NCBI GenBank assembly: GCA_027886175.1
Contig: JAJNNQ010000075.1
Location: 36,238,501-36,302,500, forward strand
Source: Phylloscopus collybita
Lineage: Eukaryota > Chordata > Aves > Passeriformes > Phylloscopidae
Direction of reading: 5' to 3'
DNA: 64,000 bases
Shown: positions 23,835 through 35,601 of the stretch, piece after piece
Layout: the number at the start of each line of letters is the position of its first letter
Position numbering within the stretch: position 1 is the first letter of the stretch
The notes under the pieces: model-generated
Databases searched by the model: none
What the model was told of the DNA's origin: nothing
Seen by the model: only the letters and a program-made list of their open reading frames with translations
Program-made: the position numbers and the translations under genes

Positions 23835-24262
23835 TGCCTTGTGGCCACAAAGACGATCAGGGGGCTGAAACACCTCTGCTGTGAGAAAAGGCTGAAAGAG
23901 CCGGGGTTGTTTGGCTTTGAGAAGGCTCCAGAGAGACCTCATGATGGCCTTTAAGTACTTGAAAGGAGCTTTTAGAAAAGATTGGAACAATTTGTATCAG
24001 GTTGCAACAGGACAAGGGGTAATGCTATTAAAATAAAAAGGGTCAGTTTAGATTGTGTATAAGAAAGAAGTGTTTTATAGAGGGCGTGGTGAGACACTGG
24101 AACAGGTCACTCACAGGGATTATTGATGTTCCATCCCTGGAAATGTTCAAGGTTGGGCTGGACAGGGCTTTGAGGAACCGGATTGAGCTGAAGATGTCCC
24201 TGCTGACTGCAGATTTTGACTTGAAAGATTCTTTCAACCCAAACTATTATTCTATGTCTCTT
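23835..24262 (+). mobile_element. CR1 LINE 3' fragment, plus strand
   Basis: Sense-oriented CR1 3' region. Landmarks in order: AAGACGATCAGGGGGCTG-like sequence, GAAAAGGCTGAAAGAGCC, GAAGGCTCCAGAGAGACC, GGACAAGGGGTAATG, CCATCCCTGGAAATGTTCAA, GGTTGGGCTGGACAGGGCTT and a terminus CTTTCAACCCAAACTATTAT then TCTATG. About 430 bases, diverged, non-coding. Confidence 0.88.
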
Positions 24263-24838
24263 GTTCTGTATAGCATTGGTAATTTTAGTTCACTTGGTCA
24301 TTTTGAAGTCTCAGCTCTGTAAAGTGCAGGGTATAATGCACAAAAATGGTAGGTGAATAAAATCTAGTTATCATAATCCAACATTGCTGTCGAGGAAGGT
24401 AACTTTATGTTGAAATGAAGGTGAAGGTACAACCATTATGCAGAAGCCAGTCTGAGATCTCACCTTTAACAGGTGACACTAGAGCTGATAAGGAAAATTA
24501 TCTGGAAACTACCCCAAAGTGGCTCAGCACCAGACCAGAAAAATATGGTCCCTGTGTTACCACTGAGAAGTGTTTCTCACACCATCAGGCTTCTAGAAAA
24601 TATTTATTTGCATGTTAATAGTGGGGTTTGTAGCCTTTTCAAAAGGGGCTAATAGTCCTGTCAGCTTTATGACTTTTTCTTTGTTGTGCAAAACAGCCAA
24701 TCCCATTATGATGCAAATGATAGATCCTGGGTTTTAACCTCTGGAGCTACTTCATCTGGGTGCCTGGGTTTTTATTGTCCTTAACTGACTTGCACTTTCA
24801 GGCTATTTAGAGCAGTTCTTTTCAGGCTTGATTTAATT

Positions 24839-25203
24839 AAAAAAAATACAACAAAAAAAAACCCCAAAAACAGAGAAAAAAAAATCAAAAAAACCCTAAA
24901 CCAACCAAAAATCCAGCTACTCCCCCCAACAAGAAAAATAGCACTAGATCTCAATGGCTCCAGACAGAGCAAAACCAAATCCCCCAACCCTCCCCACCAA
25001 ACACCCCTGGTTCCACCTCCCCAAAACAACCCTACCCAAACCCACCCAAAATCAACCTCTGCAAAAAAACTAAACCAAACCAAACCAAACAACCAGAAAC
25101 CGCCCCCCCCAAAAATAAACCAACCTCAAAAAAACAAAAACAAAAACAAAAAACAAAACAAAACAAAACAAAAAAAAAAACCCCAACAAAACCCAAACCA
25201 ATT
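24839..25203 (+). repeat. Long A/C-only tract
   Basis: About 365 bases in which the + strand is very largely A and C, with CAAAA, CCAAA and CCCACC units and an 8-C run. The complement is G/T-rich with many GGTTT and GGGG runs. Minus-strand open frames across it are stop-poor only because of this bias and are not genes. Confidence 0.9.
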
Positions 25204-25974
25204 ATACAACCCAAAATCTGCCTGATTTTTTTAACCACATGATAACATTGCAAGTGGTTTACTCCCATGGACTTTAATAAAACCAATGTAACTTTAATGC
25301 AGCACCAGTAACTCAGGGTCTGTGTGACATACATTTTTGTTACCAGATAACTGATGTGGTAGCAGAAACCCCCACATGATCATATCTGAAACCTGCAAAA
25401 GGCTGCTTATCTAGGCCTTTAAGGCGTGTGCAAGTCAGTGTGATTTTTTTTTTACTATGTTATGCTTCTTGGTTTGTCTACTCTTGTTTAAATTATGTTT
25501 AGCTGATTATTTCAATTGATCCCATTTTGATTTCTCTTCAGAACATTACAGCACAACCCCATAAATTTTGATGGTTAGTTTTTCCTTTCATTGAATTAAA
25601 AATACAGAGATGATTTGGAAGTATGAACCTAATTTTCATCCTGTTTTTGAAAAAAGAAAATTGTTTTCTCTGTAAATGAATACAGCTGAATGAGCTTAAG
25701 CAATGCATTTCCATCTTTGGCTGGAAAGGGCCTTTTTTTCCTTGCCATTGTTACTATTCACAGTGCTTACTTCCCTCTGAAGGCATCCATCCTCTTGGAT
25801 TGCTTCAGCTCCTAAGGGATCCTTTAAAAAAATAGTGTGTGTTCATGGTTGAGTGCCTTTAGGAAGGAATGTTTCTGTGACCATTGTTACCTTGACTGTT
25901 ATTCATCCAGTCTCACCTGGAGGTGTATAATCAGGTGTTAAACTTCTTTTCAAAATTATGAATCCAGGTCTCAG

Positions 25975-26710
25975 CAGGCTGGAGAAGCTGCCAGCTGAAA
26001 CACGATGAAGTTCAACAAAGGCAAATGCAAAGCCCTGCAGCTGATAACAGATAAACACCTTGCAGCTGTAGTGGCTGGGTGATGACTGCCTAGAAAACGG
26101 CTTTGCAGAAAAGGGCTTTAAGGAGCCTTGGGGCCAAGCTGAACATGACTTATAATCTTCTTTTGTATTGATGAAGTCTAGTTGTGTACTGGACTGTGCT
26201 AGTAAATTTGTAGGAAGCAGTTTGAGCAGTACAATTTTTTTACTGTTCTGCATTCAAGCCTCTGTAGTACTGGGTCCAGTTTGGGACAGTTTAGTAAGGA
26301 AAAAGTCATTGATAAACTAGAGGGACTCCAGCGGAGAACGAATAAGATGATTAGGAGGAGAAACTTAACGAACTGGTTTGGAATCTGGAAACCAGATGCT
26401 AAAGAGTAACCGAGTTACAGTCTTAACTGCTAATGGGTGACTGTGAGGAAGACAGGGACAGACTCTTTTCAGAGAGTGCAGTTTTAGAATGAGAGGTAAT
26501 AAACACAAGTGGCAGCAAAGGAACTTTCATCGAGGTAAAAGGGAGTTTTCTCAGTAAGATGGTAGAGTGCCCATGGTTGCAGATATCTCAGGTTCTTCAG
26601 TAATGGATTTTTTTAATATTTCATCTAACCTCAAAGTTGGATCTAACTTTGCAGTGAGTCCTTCTATGAACAGAGGCTTGGATCACATGACCTTCCAAAG
26701 GCATTGTTCT
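25975..26710 (+). mobile_element. CR1 LINE fragment with end of RT ORF, plus strand
   Basis: Begins with coding-like CR1 sequence: the + strand near 26006-26041 reads MKFNKGKCKALQ, the conserved segment after the reverse transcriptase core. Then come ACTGGGTCCAGTTTGGGACA, a GGACTCCAGCGGAGAACGAA-like stretch and a degenerate 3' end with GAGGCTTGGATCACATGACC near 26680-26700. Frame is broken. The terminal octamer repeats are not visible. Confidence 0.75.
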
Positions 26711-27180
26711 GATTTTTAGAAAAATCAGATTGATTTAAAGTAATTTCTTTTTGAACCGTATGACCATGATACTAGTCATTCCCCCACTTATGTACATCCC
26801 TAATGTATCTGATTATAAATGAAGAAAAGTGGATTATCATCCCAGTATTATACCCACTCCCTGCTTAATGGACTCAAGTTATTAAAAGTATAATAAATAA
26901 CATATATCATAAATATCTGAATTTGTTTTGAGCATAACTGTGCAGAATTGAGGGGGAAGGATCCCTCAGTAATATGAAGGTCCATTAGACTGATCTTTCT
27001 GTAGTTTATTTAAAGCTCCCATTCTCCAGTCTCTCTGGATTAGGCAGTGAAATCTTGACTATGCAATCTGTACTGTTGAAATCTTTCTCATATGTCAAAG
27101 AGCTCTTCAGAACTGATCGGTAGCTTACCTGCTCCATGGCACTTCAAATACTACACTAATGTTCTTTTTTTGTTTTACAG

Positions 27181-27331
27181 AGACTGGGAAGAAGGGAAAG
27201 TTCTTATTTTTGATGACTCTTTTGAGCATGAAGTCTGGCAGGATGCTGAAAGTTATCGCCTGATATTCATTGTGGATGTGTGGCACCCTGAGTTAACAGC
27301 TCAGCAGAGACGTACCCTTCCTGCCATTTAG
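27181..27331 (+). CDS. ASPH: ASPH terminal coding exon
   Basis: Coding part is 151 bases including the TAG stop at 27329-27331; acceptor TGTTTTACAG. The first base completes an Arg codon, then DWEEGKVLIFDDSFEHEVWQ, DAESYRLIFIVDVWHPELTA and QQRRTLPAI. His246 of the window protein (codon 27227-27229, human His725) is the second Fe(II) ligand and Arg256 (human Arg735) anchors the 2-oxoglutarate carboxylate. The protein ends in LPAI like the human enzyme. With the six preceding exons this gives 279 residues plus stop. The enzyme is a type II ER membrane protein that beta-hydroxylates Asp/Asn in EGF-like domains; shorter products of this gene (junctin, junctate) do not use these exons. Confidence 0.98.
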
Positions 27332-29598
27332 GGGGTTTCTTCTGATGTGTGGAGCAGGGGAGTATTAACTCCTTTGGAGTATGAAAATACGATTAATTTA
27401 TCCAGCATACAAAATATACAAGCATTTTAAGGGTAAGAAAAGATAAGGATGATGTTCTACAATCAGAGTGGACTTGGCTTAAAAAGAAAAAAAAAGAAGC
27501 CATGTTTTGTTTCATACTGATAGAGCACTGATGTCTATTGTTTTTCTGGCTGCAAGTCTGAAAACACAAGTCTTGCCAGCCAAAAAGCAATAGATCTGGA
27601 TTTTCAAACAGGAATGTGCAGATGTTTTTGCCATGCCTGTATTTTCTTTACAAAACCAGTCAATCACCTGCTTGACTATGTTCAGGCATAAGGTTTATGA
27701 TTTTACATCTAGGGAATACTTCCTGGCCTTTTGTCTGGGAAGCAGCATGTAAGATATTTGCAAACATATGCACACAATTGACTTTGAAAATCAGTATGCA
27801 GGTGTAATGTTAGCTGCTTTAGGCATAGAACATGTCCCTGTGTTATCACTGTAGATAATGTGAATGGATTATGTGTGTTTTGTACTTTTTCTACCTGAGT
27901 AGCTGTATTTTTCTAGCTTAATTATGAACAAATCTTCTTTAATTAACCACTATTTTTTAAAAAAGGTGATATATATACAAGTGCGTCTCCAGCTATCAGA
28001 AGGAAAACACTGTTTATGAACAAATTTAATTTTTGCCAAGTGTGGCCTTCTTTTGCCTTCCTGGAAATGTAAACAGAAACTTGCATAATAGCTGCCTATG
28101 AGAAGGTTAAGCTTCTGTTCTTCTAAAACAGAATAGTTCTCTTAGTTAGCAGGTGACCTTCAGTTTGATAATGTGATTCTGGAAAATGTTGAGTAAATCT
28201 GACATTTTTAGGCTCAGATCTAAAAGTACTTGACAGTTTTTAGGATTATATGGTGAACTGCTGTTTCTCCTATCATTACAAAAGCTTCTGGTGTGATATC
28301 CTTTTTCTACCCTGCGAGAGTCTGGGGCCCCTCCTTCCAGAGGCTCCTCCTTGGCTGCCCTTGGGTGATCATTCAGCAGGAAAAAAAAAAAAAAAATTAA
28401 GAATTTCTTGTGCTTGTCCAAGAAGGACAAGGTCCAGCTTGGCTTCCTGCCAGAATGCAGAGCAGACAAAGAGCTTCAGGTTATTAACTCATATTAACTT
28501 CCACTGCCAGCATCCTACAGAGCGCTAGAATGATCCTCTAATTGACCTAATGGTGTTTTCCTTGTCTTGGAATGTGTGACATAATGCTGAAGTAGTCTGA
28601 TCCCAGTACTGTTTACAGTATGTATTTGCCATACAGAATTTACTATATGGTACAAAGGCCTATTTTCAAGAAAGAAAACTAGTTAGATGTTTAAGCAGTT
28701 GGCAGATCTTTTGGGTCTGTACTGTTTAATGGGAGATTAAACTTTTAACTTCTAAGAACACTAACAGGGGAGAGAGAGCAGAGATTGTGCTGCTGATGTT
28801 TATGGCTCACCCATAAACAGGTGTCACCTCCTCACCCACAGCAACAGCTCTGTGTGGACAGGTGTGCTAGGATGCTCTGGGCATCATTACTGAGGGTTGT
28901 GAGTGACAAACACTAAGCAAGGAGACACTGAGGTTACTCAGTGTCTGCAGCTTTGACTTTGTTGTCCAAAAGACAGAGAGTGATTTTTATTTGTGTAGTA
29001 CTCAGTGGTTGATTACTGCAGAGTCTAACATCATGGCATTGGGGTATCGTGACCCGAATGTCACACTTGCTGAAGCAAACTGCAGATAAGAGCTTTGCAC
29101 TCCCATAAACTGAATGCTTTTCAGATTTCTGTATTTTACTAGGTAATTAAATTTTGTAATGCCATATAACACATGGTGACTGAGCCATAAATTAGTGTAA
29201 CCAGTTTTTGGAAGTGTGCACTTTAATTTCCTTTTTTGAATATTAAACTGATAAACCCTGTCTTATCAAGAGTCACTTTTAGACGGCTAAGTTAATTAGG
29301 TTTTAACATGTTGTCCATATCAAAAATAATCATGAAACTATACACAATGTACAAGAAAGTAACAGTTCTCAGTTAATAATAATGAAAACCTGTAAAGATT
29401 TATGAATTTCACACTTTGGAAAATATAGAAATACTGTTGGAGATCATTTGGAGAATCATGTAAAACTGGAAATAAGGTACTTCTTATTGTGGGGAGTAAA
29501 AATGTTTTTTAAATATCCTGTTAGCTGTCAAGTCGGAGCCTATATTATATGGCTTTTAGAAGTGATCAAGCAGTGCAAATTATAAGGTAATTCCCTAA

Positions 29599-29604
29599 AA
29601 TAAA
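29599..29604 (+). promoter_or_regulatory. ASPH: Candidate proximal poly(A) signal for ASPH
   Basis: AATAAA followed within 10 bases by GTCAGTGTGTGTAAAG, a GU-rich downstream element. It would give a 2.3 kb 3' UTR. Confidence 0.4.
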
Positions 29605-31355
29605 GTCAGTGTGTGTAAAGAAAAAGTCAAGAACTTTAGGTTTAGGCATATTTTTATTAATGTTGCATTTTAATTTCTATAGCTCAGAGTAAATGCTAAA
29701 GGAGTGGTAAAAGCTTTGGAGCTTTATTTATGAAAATCCATACCGTCCTTCAGATTATTCCATTGTTCCTTTGAAGGCTCATACTTTATTTTGTCCAATT
29801 GCAATTGGCGAATAGATAAAATTGGCAAATACATAAAAGTAATCTCCCCAAGATGTGTGTGTGCCAGAGTAGCACTGTTTATTAGATTGTGTAGTGATAC
29901 ATTGGCCATTTAAAAATCTTAAGTGCCTCAAATAAGACAAGGTGTTCCTGCAAGACTGAAGTGAATCTATTCTATGCCCACCTGTCAGGGAGCAGAGAGT
30001 GGATAATTTCGTTAGGTACAGTTACTGGATTAGCTTTATGCGTGGGGAGGATACATAGAGCAGACTGCAGAAATTATGCAGTGAATTGCTGGCATATTGT
30101 TTTAGGTGTTCCTGCTCACCAAGTGGTATTCTGACTTGAAAAAGCTTTTCAACATTGGAAATGCCAAGGGAGGAAGTGAATGGCAGTGTTTTTTTCAATG
30201 GAAATCCATTGCAATTTGCTTTTTTTGTTGGATTTATTTACAGAAAGAAATGGCAGACAAGGGCAATATGGTTTGTAACACAACTATATGTATGTACTCA
30301 TCACGATGTTAGGAGGTGGGTTCCACCCTGCCTGTTGTTACCTTGCTTGCACAGAATCTGTGTAAGAGCCTATGGTTAAATGCAGGCTTTATACAGTTAT
30401 ATACAAGGCATCATATGTATTTATTCATATCACAGTTAAAGAAAGTAAATAATTTATCCTTTGCAAGGTTTGATCCTCAAGATTTCAGTGGTATTTGCAC
30501 TTCTTGGGCAGGACAAGACTCACTTTAATGAACAGTGATTGTAATAGATCATTACAAAGATTCAATGGTAGGGAGGGTAAGTGTATTAACAGAGAAAAAT
30601 CACAAGCCAAAGTATTTCTTCATCAATGCTGCAGTATAATAGCAAATGTCTGTCTTTTTTGTTTCTTTGGGTTTTTACTTTCTGCATTAAGCACATTCTC
30701 TTTGACAAATCCAAATGCCTTTTACTCTCTGTGAGCCCGGAGAAGAGAAAGGAGCTGCTACCAGTACTTGACATCCTTGTTTCCTGTAATAGGTGGTGAT
30801 AATGTCAGGTGGGGGGAATGGAAGAAACCCCAAAGATAAATGGGCTCAGTCATCTTTTTTTTTTCTTTATGTTCCTGCAAGCTTCTGCTTCTTTTTCTGA
30901 CTCCTGTGTTGCCTTGCTGGGACCATCCACTGCCTTAAAAACTGGCTCTCCATCATGGAGGCCAGGCTTTGTATTGATGACATGCTGCTGCAGTAAGAGG
31001 TTAGTCTGAGTGAGGTTATTCTGTACAAAAACTAGTATCTGGCAGCATGTCCTTTCTGCCCTGTGCAGGCATAAAATGTTGTTGTTGATAAAGGCAGTGT
31101 TTTGTTAGTCCATCTATTAGGGCTGGCCATGTCCACTTGAACTATATCATTGCTTCAGCCTAATGCTTGAGAATTCAGTGGGTGTTCCAGTGCACATTAA
31201 AATCTCTTGTGCCCATTGTCATCTCATTTTGTATGTATGGTTTACACTGCTACCTTTGATATATGGTTGCCAACTGCTTGTTCTAGTAAATTGTCAATGT
31301 ATGGCAATTTAATTGAAGATTTGAAGTGTGTACAGTGATTGTAACTGTTTTAGGA

Positions 31356-31361
31356 AATAAA
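31356..31361 (+). promoter_or_regulatory. ASPH: Candidate distal poly(A) signal for ASPH
   Basis: AATAAA with TGTA motifs upstream (31262-31345 contains several) and a T/G-rich stretch about 25-45 bases downstream. This is the best-formed signal in the interval between the two genes. Confidence 0.55.
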
Positions 31362-31379
31362 GTCACTGCACATGCAATT

Positions 31380-32550
31380 TGATAACGATTGTTCTTTTAT
31401 TTCTTTAATCTGGTTTCCATTTCAATGAAGGGATGGTGCTCTCTTTGCAGCTAGAGCAAACAGATATAACAAACTGATCTTTGGCATTTCAGTTCTTCTA
31501 TTCTTCAACATTTCCTTCTAGCAGAAACTTGTACTAAATAATTAATTCTAAGTTTTCCTTTTTCATTTTAACCATGGCCCACATCTGCAATCAGCAGATG
31601 CAATCATACCTTTCTGGCTACACCTTTCCCTGACTGCAGGAGGTAAGGGGGTAAATGGCTCTGCAGAGCTTTGATTTGCTGTTGTGACCTAAATGAAACA
31701 ATCTGGATTGAACCATTAATCACTGCTGAATTTGTCCAATGTGTCTCCCTGGAACCACCCCCTTCACACGTGCATACACATGCACACGCACATGTCTTAT
31801 AGGCTTCTGTTTTGCTTGTGGAAATTTTAATCATTATTAAAATCAAATAATTGCATTTCAAATTGTGTGTCTGCTGGTCACACTACTCATTCCACTTAGC
31901 TGACAGTTTTAGAAGGGCTTCAAAAATTAAGAACAATTTTTGCTAGATACTGAAACGTGACCCCCCGTACAAGTTGCATGGATGAGGCAGTCACAAAGTG
32001 TCATGTTGAATGGCATTATGCTGGCACTGGGGTTATTTTTTAAATGCAAAATCCTTCTGTAAAACTCAAGTACTCTATAGATGCTGATGATTCTGCCCTC
32101 TAACCCAGATTACACTTGCTGATTACAGTGTAAAGTTTAAATCTGAGATGCTTTTCTTTAAAACTCTCACAACCTTCACTGCTATAAAATGACCATCCCT
32201 GATGGAGTCTTCAGGAACACTATTAAGACACCCTGGTTTCTTTAAACAGAGATTGCAGTCCCACCATTTCCAGTATTTTAATGTCACAAGTCAAAGAGAG
32301 AGGAAAAAAAAAAAAAAAAAAGTCCAATTCTTTGTCTATGGACAGACTCTTGTGTCAGTAGAAGTTTCTCAGTTCCTCAGCGCCGGCCGCACGGACAGAT
32401 GGCTGGTGGCAGATGTTACTCGGTCAGGAAACACGAAGGACTTGTTATCAAGCGGAAGGCGTGTGCGCGCGTGTGGCGGTGTGTGGTGTGCTCTGGGGGG
32501 TCTGGTGTGGTGGAGGTCTGTTCGTGGATCTCCCCTGGGCACGTGAGAGC
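31380..32550 (-). other. CLVS1: CLVS1 3' untranslated region (predicted)
   Basis: Sequence downstream of the CLVS1 stop on the minus strand. It includes a 19-A run on the + strand at 32304-32322 and a GC-rich, CpG-containing block at 32375-32545 beside the stop codon. CA-rich simple sequence lies near 31767-31796. End point assumed from the nearest minus-strand AATAAA. Confidence 0.5.
31396..31401 (-). promoter_or_regulatory. CLVS1: Candidate poly(A) signal for CLVS1
   Basis: TTTATT on the + strand, AATAAA on the minus strand. A minus-strand ATTAAA lies a few bases upstream (31404-31409). Cleavage would fall near 31375-31385, virtually on top of the predicted ASPH end. Other ATTAAA hexamers nearer the stop codon are possible alternatives. 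Confidence 0.4.
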
Positions 32551-32638
32551 TCAGTCCAGAGCCAGCAGGGGCTGGGTGTTCTCACTTTCTCCCTGGTCTT
32601 CGTGTTTCAGTGTGCCGGCTTCCACCACAGACTGGGAC
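32551..32638 (-). CDS. CLVS1: CLVS1 terminal coding exon
   Basis: 88 bases on the minus strand including the TGA stop (+ strand TCA at 32551-32553). The acceptor is CAG at 32641-32639. The first base completes the Arg codon left open by the exon at 48919, then [20 protein letters not shown] and TQPLLALD follow. This equals the human clavesin 1 C-terminus with only a few changes in the acidic KHE..GE..N segment. The last five residues, LLALD, fit the clathrin-box pattern (L, hydrophobic, any, hydrophobic, Asp/Glu), in keeping with the reported binding of clavesins to clathrin heavy chain. The exon is too short for simple open-frame scans. Confidence 0.95.
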
Positions 32639-33903
32639 CTGAATGCAGAAAAACACACATGCTAGCAATGACTGCTGCAGAAGCACTCGCCTCCCTGGGG
32701 TCCCCGTGCTTCTTTTTATGATCTTTGCTTTAGTCCATTTTCATCTTTATGGCTTTTTAATTCTTTTCTGTGGAATGCATAAGGAATTTGGGAAACACTC
32801 CTTTAAATACAAGCAGGGAAGGGAGTCGTTGAAGATCTCAAATGCTTTCAAAATATTTAGTGCCTGCTTACTATCCCTAGGGCTGAACATGCTCAGCAAC
32901 TTAAAGACCTGAGCCTGCAATACCATAAGTCCTGTTGGTGCTCAATGTCTTCCTAGGCAAAGCTATGTACAGCTGCTCACTGGAAGGCAAAGTCATTTGC
33001 ACAGGCTCTTGCAGGAGTGAGTCACAGTTTGTGCTTGTTGCAAATCTTGAGAAATACAAGTAAATCACATTTTCCTGATGTAGGCCCTTATGGGGCAGAG
33101 CTTCTGTGAGGTACCCAAGACCAGAAGAGAAGACAGAATTATTATGACAATGTGAGAGCTTCTGGTGTGCCCAGTCCTGCAGTTTGCCTCCCTGTCTACA
33201 TTCTTGAAGGATAGCTTTATTCAGAGTTAGTGCATTTTAAATTTGTTCCTGTCTTCAACGTGGGAAGCATAGTTTATCCTTTGTAATTATTGGACTACAA
33301 AAATCTCAACACGGAAAAAATGAGTAAACACTAGGCAAAGAGGAGCATCATGATTTCTTGCAGCAACAAAAGCTGAATGGGCTCAAAATTGTGGGAAAAT
33401 TCAAGATTATTTCATTTTTGGAGGTCTGCATGCTTAAATGTTTGCTTGCTGAGCTGTGGAAGGAGGATCTGATGAATTTATTGTTACAGAGATTTATTAT
33501 CCTCCATTTTCTCTGTTTTGGGCTAGGAGTTGCCTCCAATTTGGAGCAGACAGTGAGCTTCAGAGCAAGATCACTGAGTGAATCTGGAACCTTTAGAAAG
33601 GGAACTTTCTCATAAGGGGAGATAGAGTCACCCAGAGCAGGCATTCACATAGTGCCTAGTACTGTTATAAAGAGCCAGTTTTGTCATGGATAGCTTTTAG
33701 AATTAGGATCCATTCCATACATGATGCATTTGTAGTTCCCAATTGTTCATTTATGCTTTAGCTATTTTGTGAGATTAGATGTCACCTCTCTTTTGATAAG
33801 AATCCTTAATAAATTGGATCCTTTGGTACTGCGGGACTGAATACTGTGACTGTGAATAACTTGTATTATGCTTTCATTAAAGCAAAATAAAAAAAATTAT
33901 TAA

Positions 33904-33926
33904 AACAAACAAACAAACAAACAAAC
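33904..33926 (+). repeat. (AAAC)n microsatellite
   Basis: Six consecutive CAAA units in an A-rich setting. Confidence 0.9.
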
Positions 33927-35517
33927 TCCAAGGAAAGATAACAAAAACTGGATGCTCAATGGGAAGACTTTATGACATAATTTTCAAAGAAATTATGTTT
34001 GTCCAAATGTTTTCTCTGTGTATTTTTTACAGATATGTGACATGAATAGTTATTTATGATTGCATTTTAATATAGAAAAGCAGCTGATTTGGGAGATTAT
34101 GCTAAATGGCAATTTACATATTTCTAGTATGAGGCCACAAAAAATAATGATGTGGCATTCAAGCTGTTACAGAATTGAAATTGCAACATCATCAGGCTTT
34201 GTTTTCTTTTTGACTACCAGATTAAAATATTATTAAATAATACTTGATTAATACTCATCACCTGTGTATTGTTTCTGTCTGATGCACTGCCCTTCAATGG
34301 ATATAAAAAGTTGTGTATCCTTTGCAGCATTTCCCAACACACAGCTGAAAGTTTCTGCTCTAAGTCAACTGTGAAAAATCTGAAAATTTTTCCTTTTGTG
34401 ATCACTGCTGATCATCTCCACTCTCATCTCATTACAGTCAAAAATTCTGCCATTCTGTAACAGCAAGGTACCCCACCATACTGGTACTTGGATGCACACC
34501 ACCTTGGGAGCAGCATAAACCCAAATTCTGTGTGCAGGTCCTATGCTGTTTCTTTCTACACAGAAACAAAATATCCAGAGCACTGAGTAAATGTGTTGTA
34601 ACCTACCTGACCTCCAAATTCCAAAATGGTACAAATGCTGTTCCCAGCCCTTCTGAATAATGTGGAGAGGGATCCAACTGAAGTTTTTGTATCTACCAAG
34701 CTCTGCAGCAACAATTTCTTTCCTGTTTCTCCTAGAAGATGCTTGGATTACTATCCTACAATAAGCAATTCTGATATCTATCTGTAGGGCATAGTCATGG
34801 TTTGAACAATCATTGCTATTTTCTAAGACACCGCAAAAAAAAGGATTTGTGTTTGGATTTCCATTTCCCAAATACATCGGGATTTCTTTGCTGAAAAGTG
34901 TTTCCAGTTTTGTTTTTAACTTACTTTTTACACAGAAAATAATAAAAAAAAATCAGTTAATTCTGAAAAAGATTTTTTCATATTCTTCATTTATGGTAAA
35001 ATATTAAAAATGCAGATGGTCAGGAAAGGATTTTGACAATATGAATCAACACAGCTCACCATCTAATGTAATAACTTAGCATGAGATATATATTTCACTA
35101 GCCTATAACATCCTGAATGCATTCCATAGCTATACTTTTAGTTAATGACAGAGAAAAGATGGTTTGCAATAGGGCTACTGTTGCAGAGAGCATTTTCAGC
35201 TGACCAATAACTGTAGAATTGATAGTATAGGGTTAAAATGAATTCTGTAGAACTGCAAGCGGGTAACTACAGGGGTTGGTAGTTAGGAAAGGTAAGGGTT
35301 GGGAAGGGAAAGGCCCGGGCTTGCTGGTCAGCTGGGCCTTGAGAACAGAACATTAGCTTTGCTGTAGTTGCAGTAGCTAAGGCCATTGTTTTAACTAAAT
35401 CAAGTATGACTTTGTTCGGGGGAATCGAATATGATCACTGTTTAGCTAAATTACAAGAAATTTTGCTTAGGAACAATCCAGGGTAACCTATCCATTTGTA
35501 GCTGTGTGGCAGAGGGG

Positions 35518-35524
35518 TATAAAA
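35518..35524 (+). promoter_or_regulatory. TATA box of the solo LTR
   Basis: TATAAAA 72 bases before the LTR's AATAAA; position fits a U3 promoter. Confidence 0.6.
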
Positions 35525-35595
35525 CGTGTGTGTTGCAAATCACTGTCAGAGTCAGATTCAGGTCTTTGTCTGTACCCCGGCTCCCAGAGCTCCTC

Positions 35596-35601
35596 AATAA
35601 A
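35596..35601 (+). promoter_or_regulatory. Poly(A) signal of the solo LTR
   Basis: AATAAA in the 3' third of the LTR, as expected at the end of the R region. Confidence 0.6.

Larger units (their letters stand above)
21639..27180 (+). other. ASPH: ASPH last intron (5.5 kb)
   Basis: Holds a G-run-rich G/T tract just after the donor (21650-21743), two CR1 fragments on the + strand (23835-24262 and 25975-26710), and a striking A/C-only tract (24839-25203). A GC-richer segment at about 22990-23700 is not identifiable as any gene or repeat I know. Confidence 0.85.
27332..31385 (+). other. ASPH: ASPH 3' untranslated region (predicted)
   Basis: About 4 kb downstream of the ASPH stop without any other recognisable gene. 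Two AATAAA hexamers with plausible downstream GU-rich sequence are marked separately (29599 and 31356). It is notably free of CR1. A poly(A) run lies at 28381-28396 and a short unrecognised GC-richer block at about 28310-28380. The true 3' end needs RNA evidence, so the extent is inference. Confidence 0.6.

Noticed and set aside
24781..25334. Trp/Gly/Phe-rich minus-strand frames
   Set aside because: Same composition artefact from the A/C-only tract at 24839-25203.
27092..27331. Start codon at 27092 as a small gene
   Set aside because: The sequence before 27181 is intron ending in TTTTACAG; the rest is the last ASPH exon.
32202..32721. + strand open frames of 88-114 codons around 32.2-32.7 kb
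   Set aside because: They lie over the CLVS1 terminal exon and 3' UTR on the other strand and resemble nothing known.
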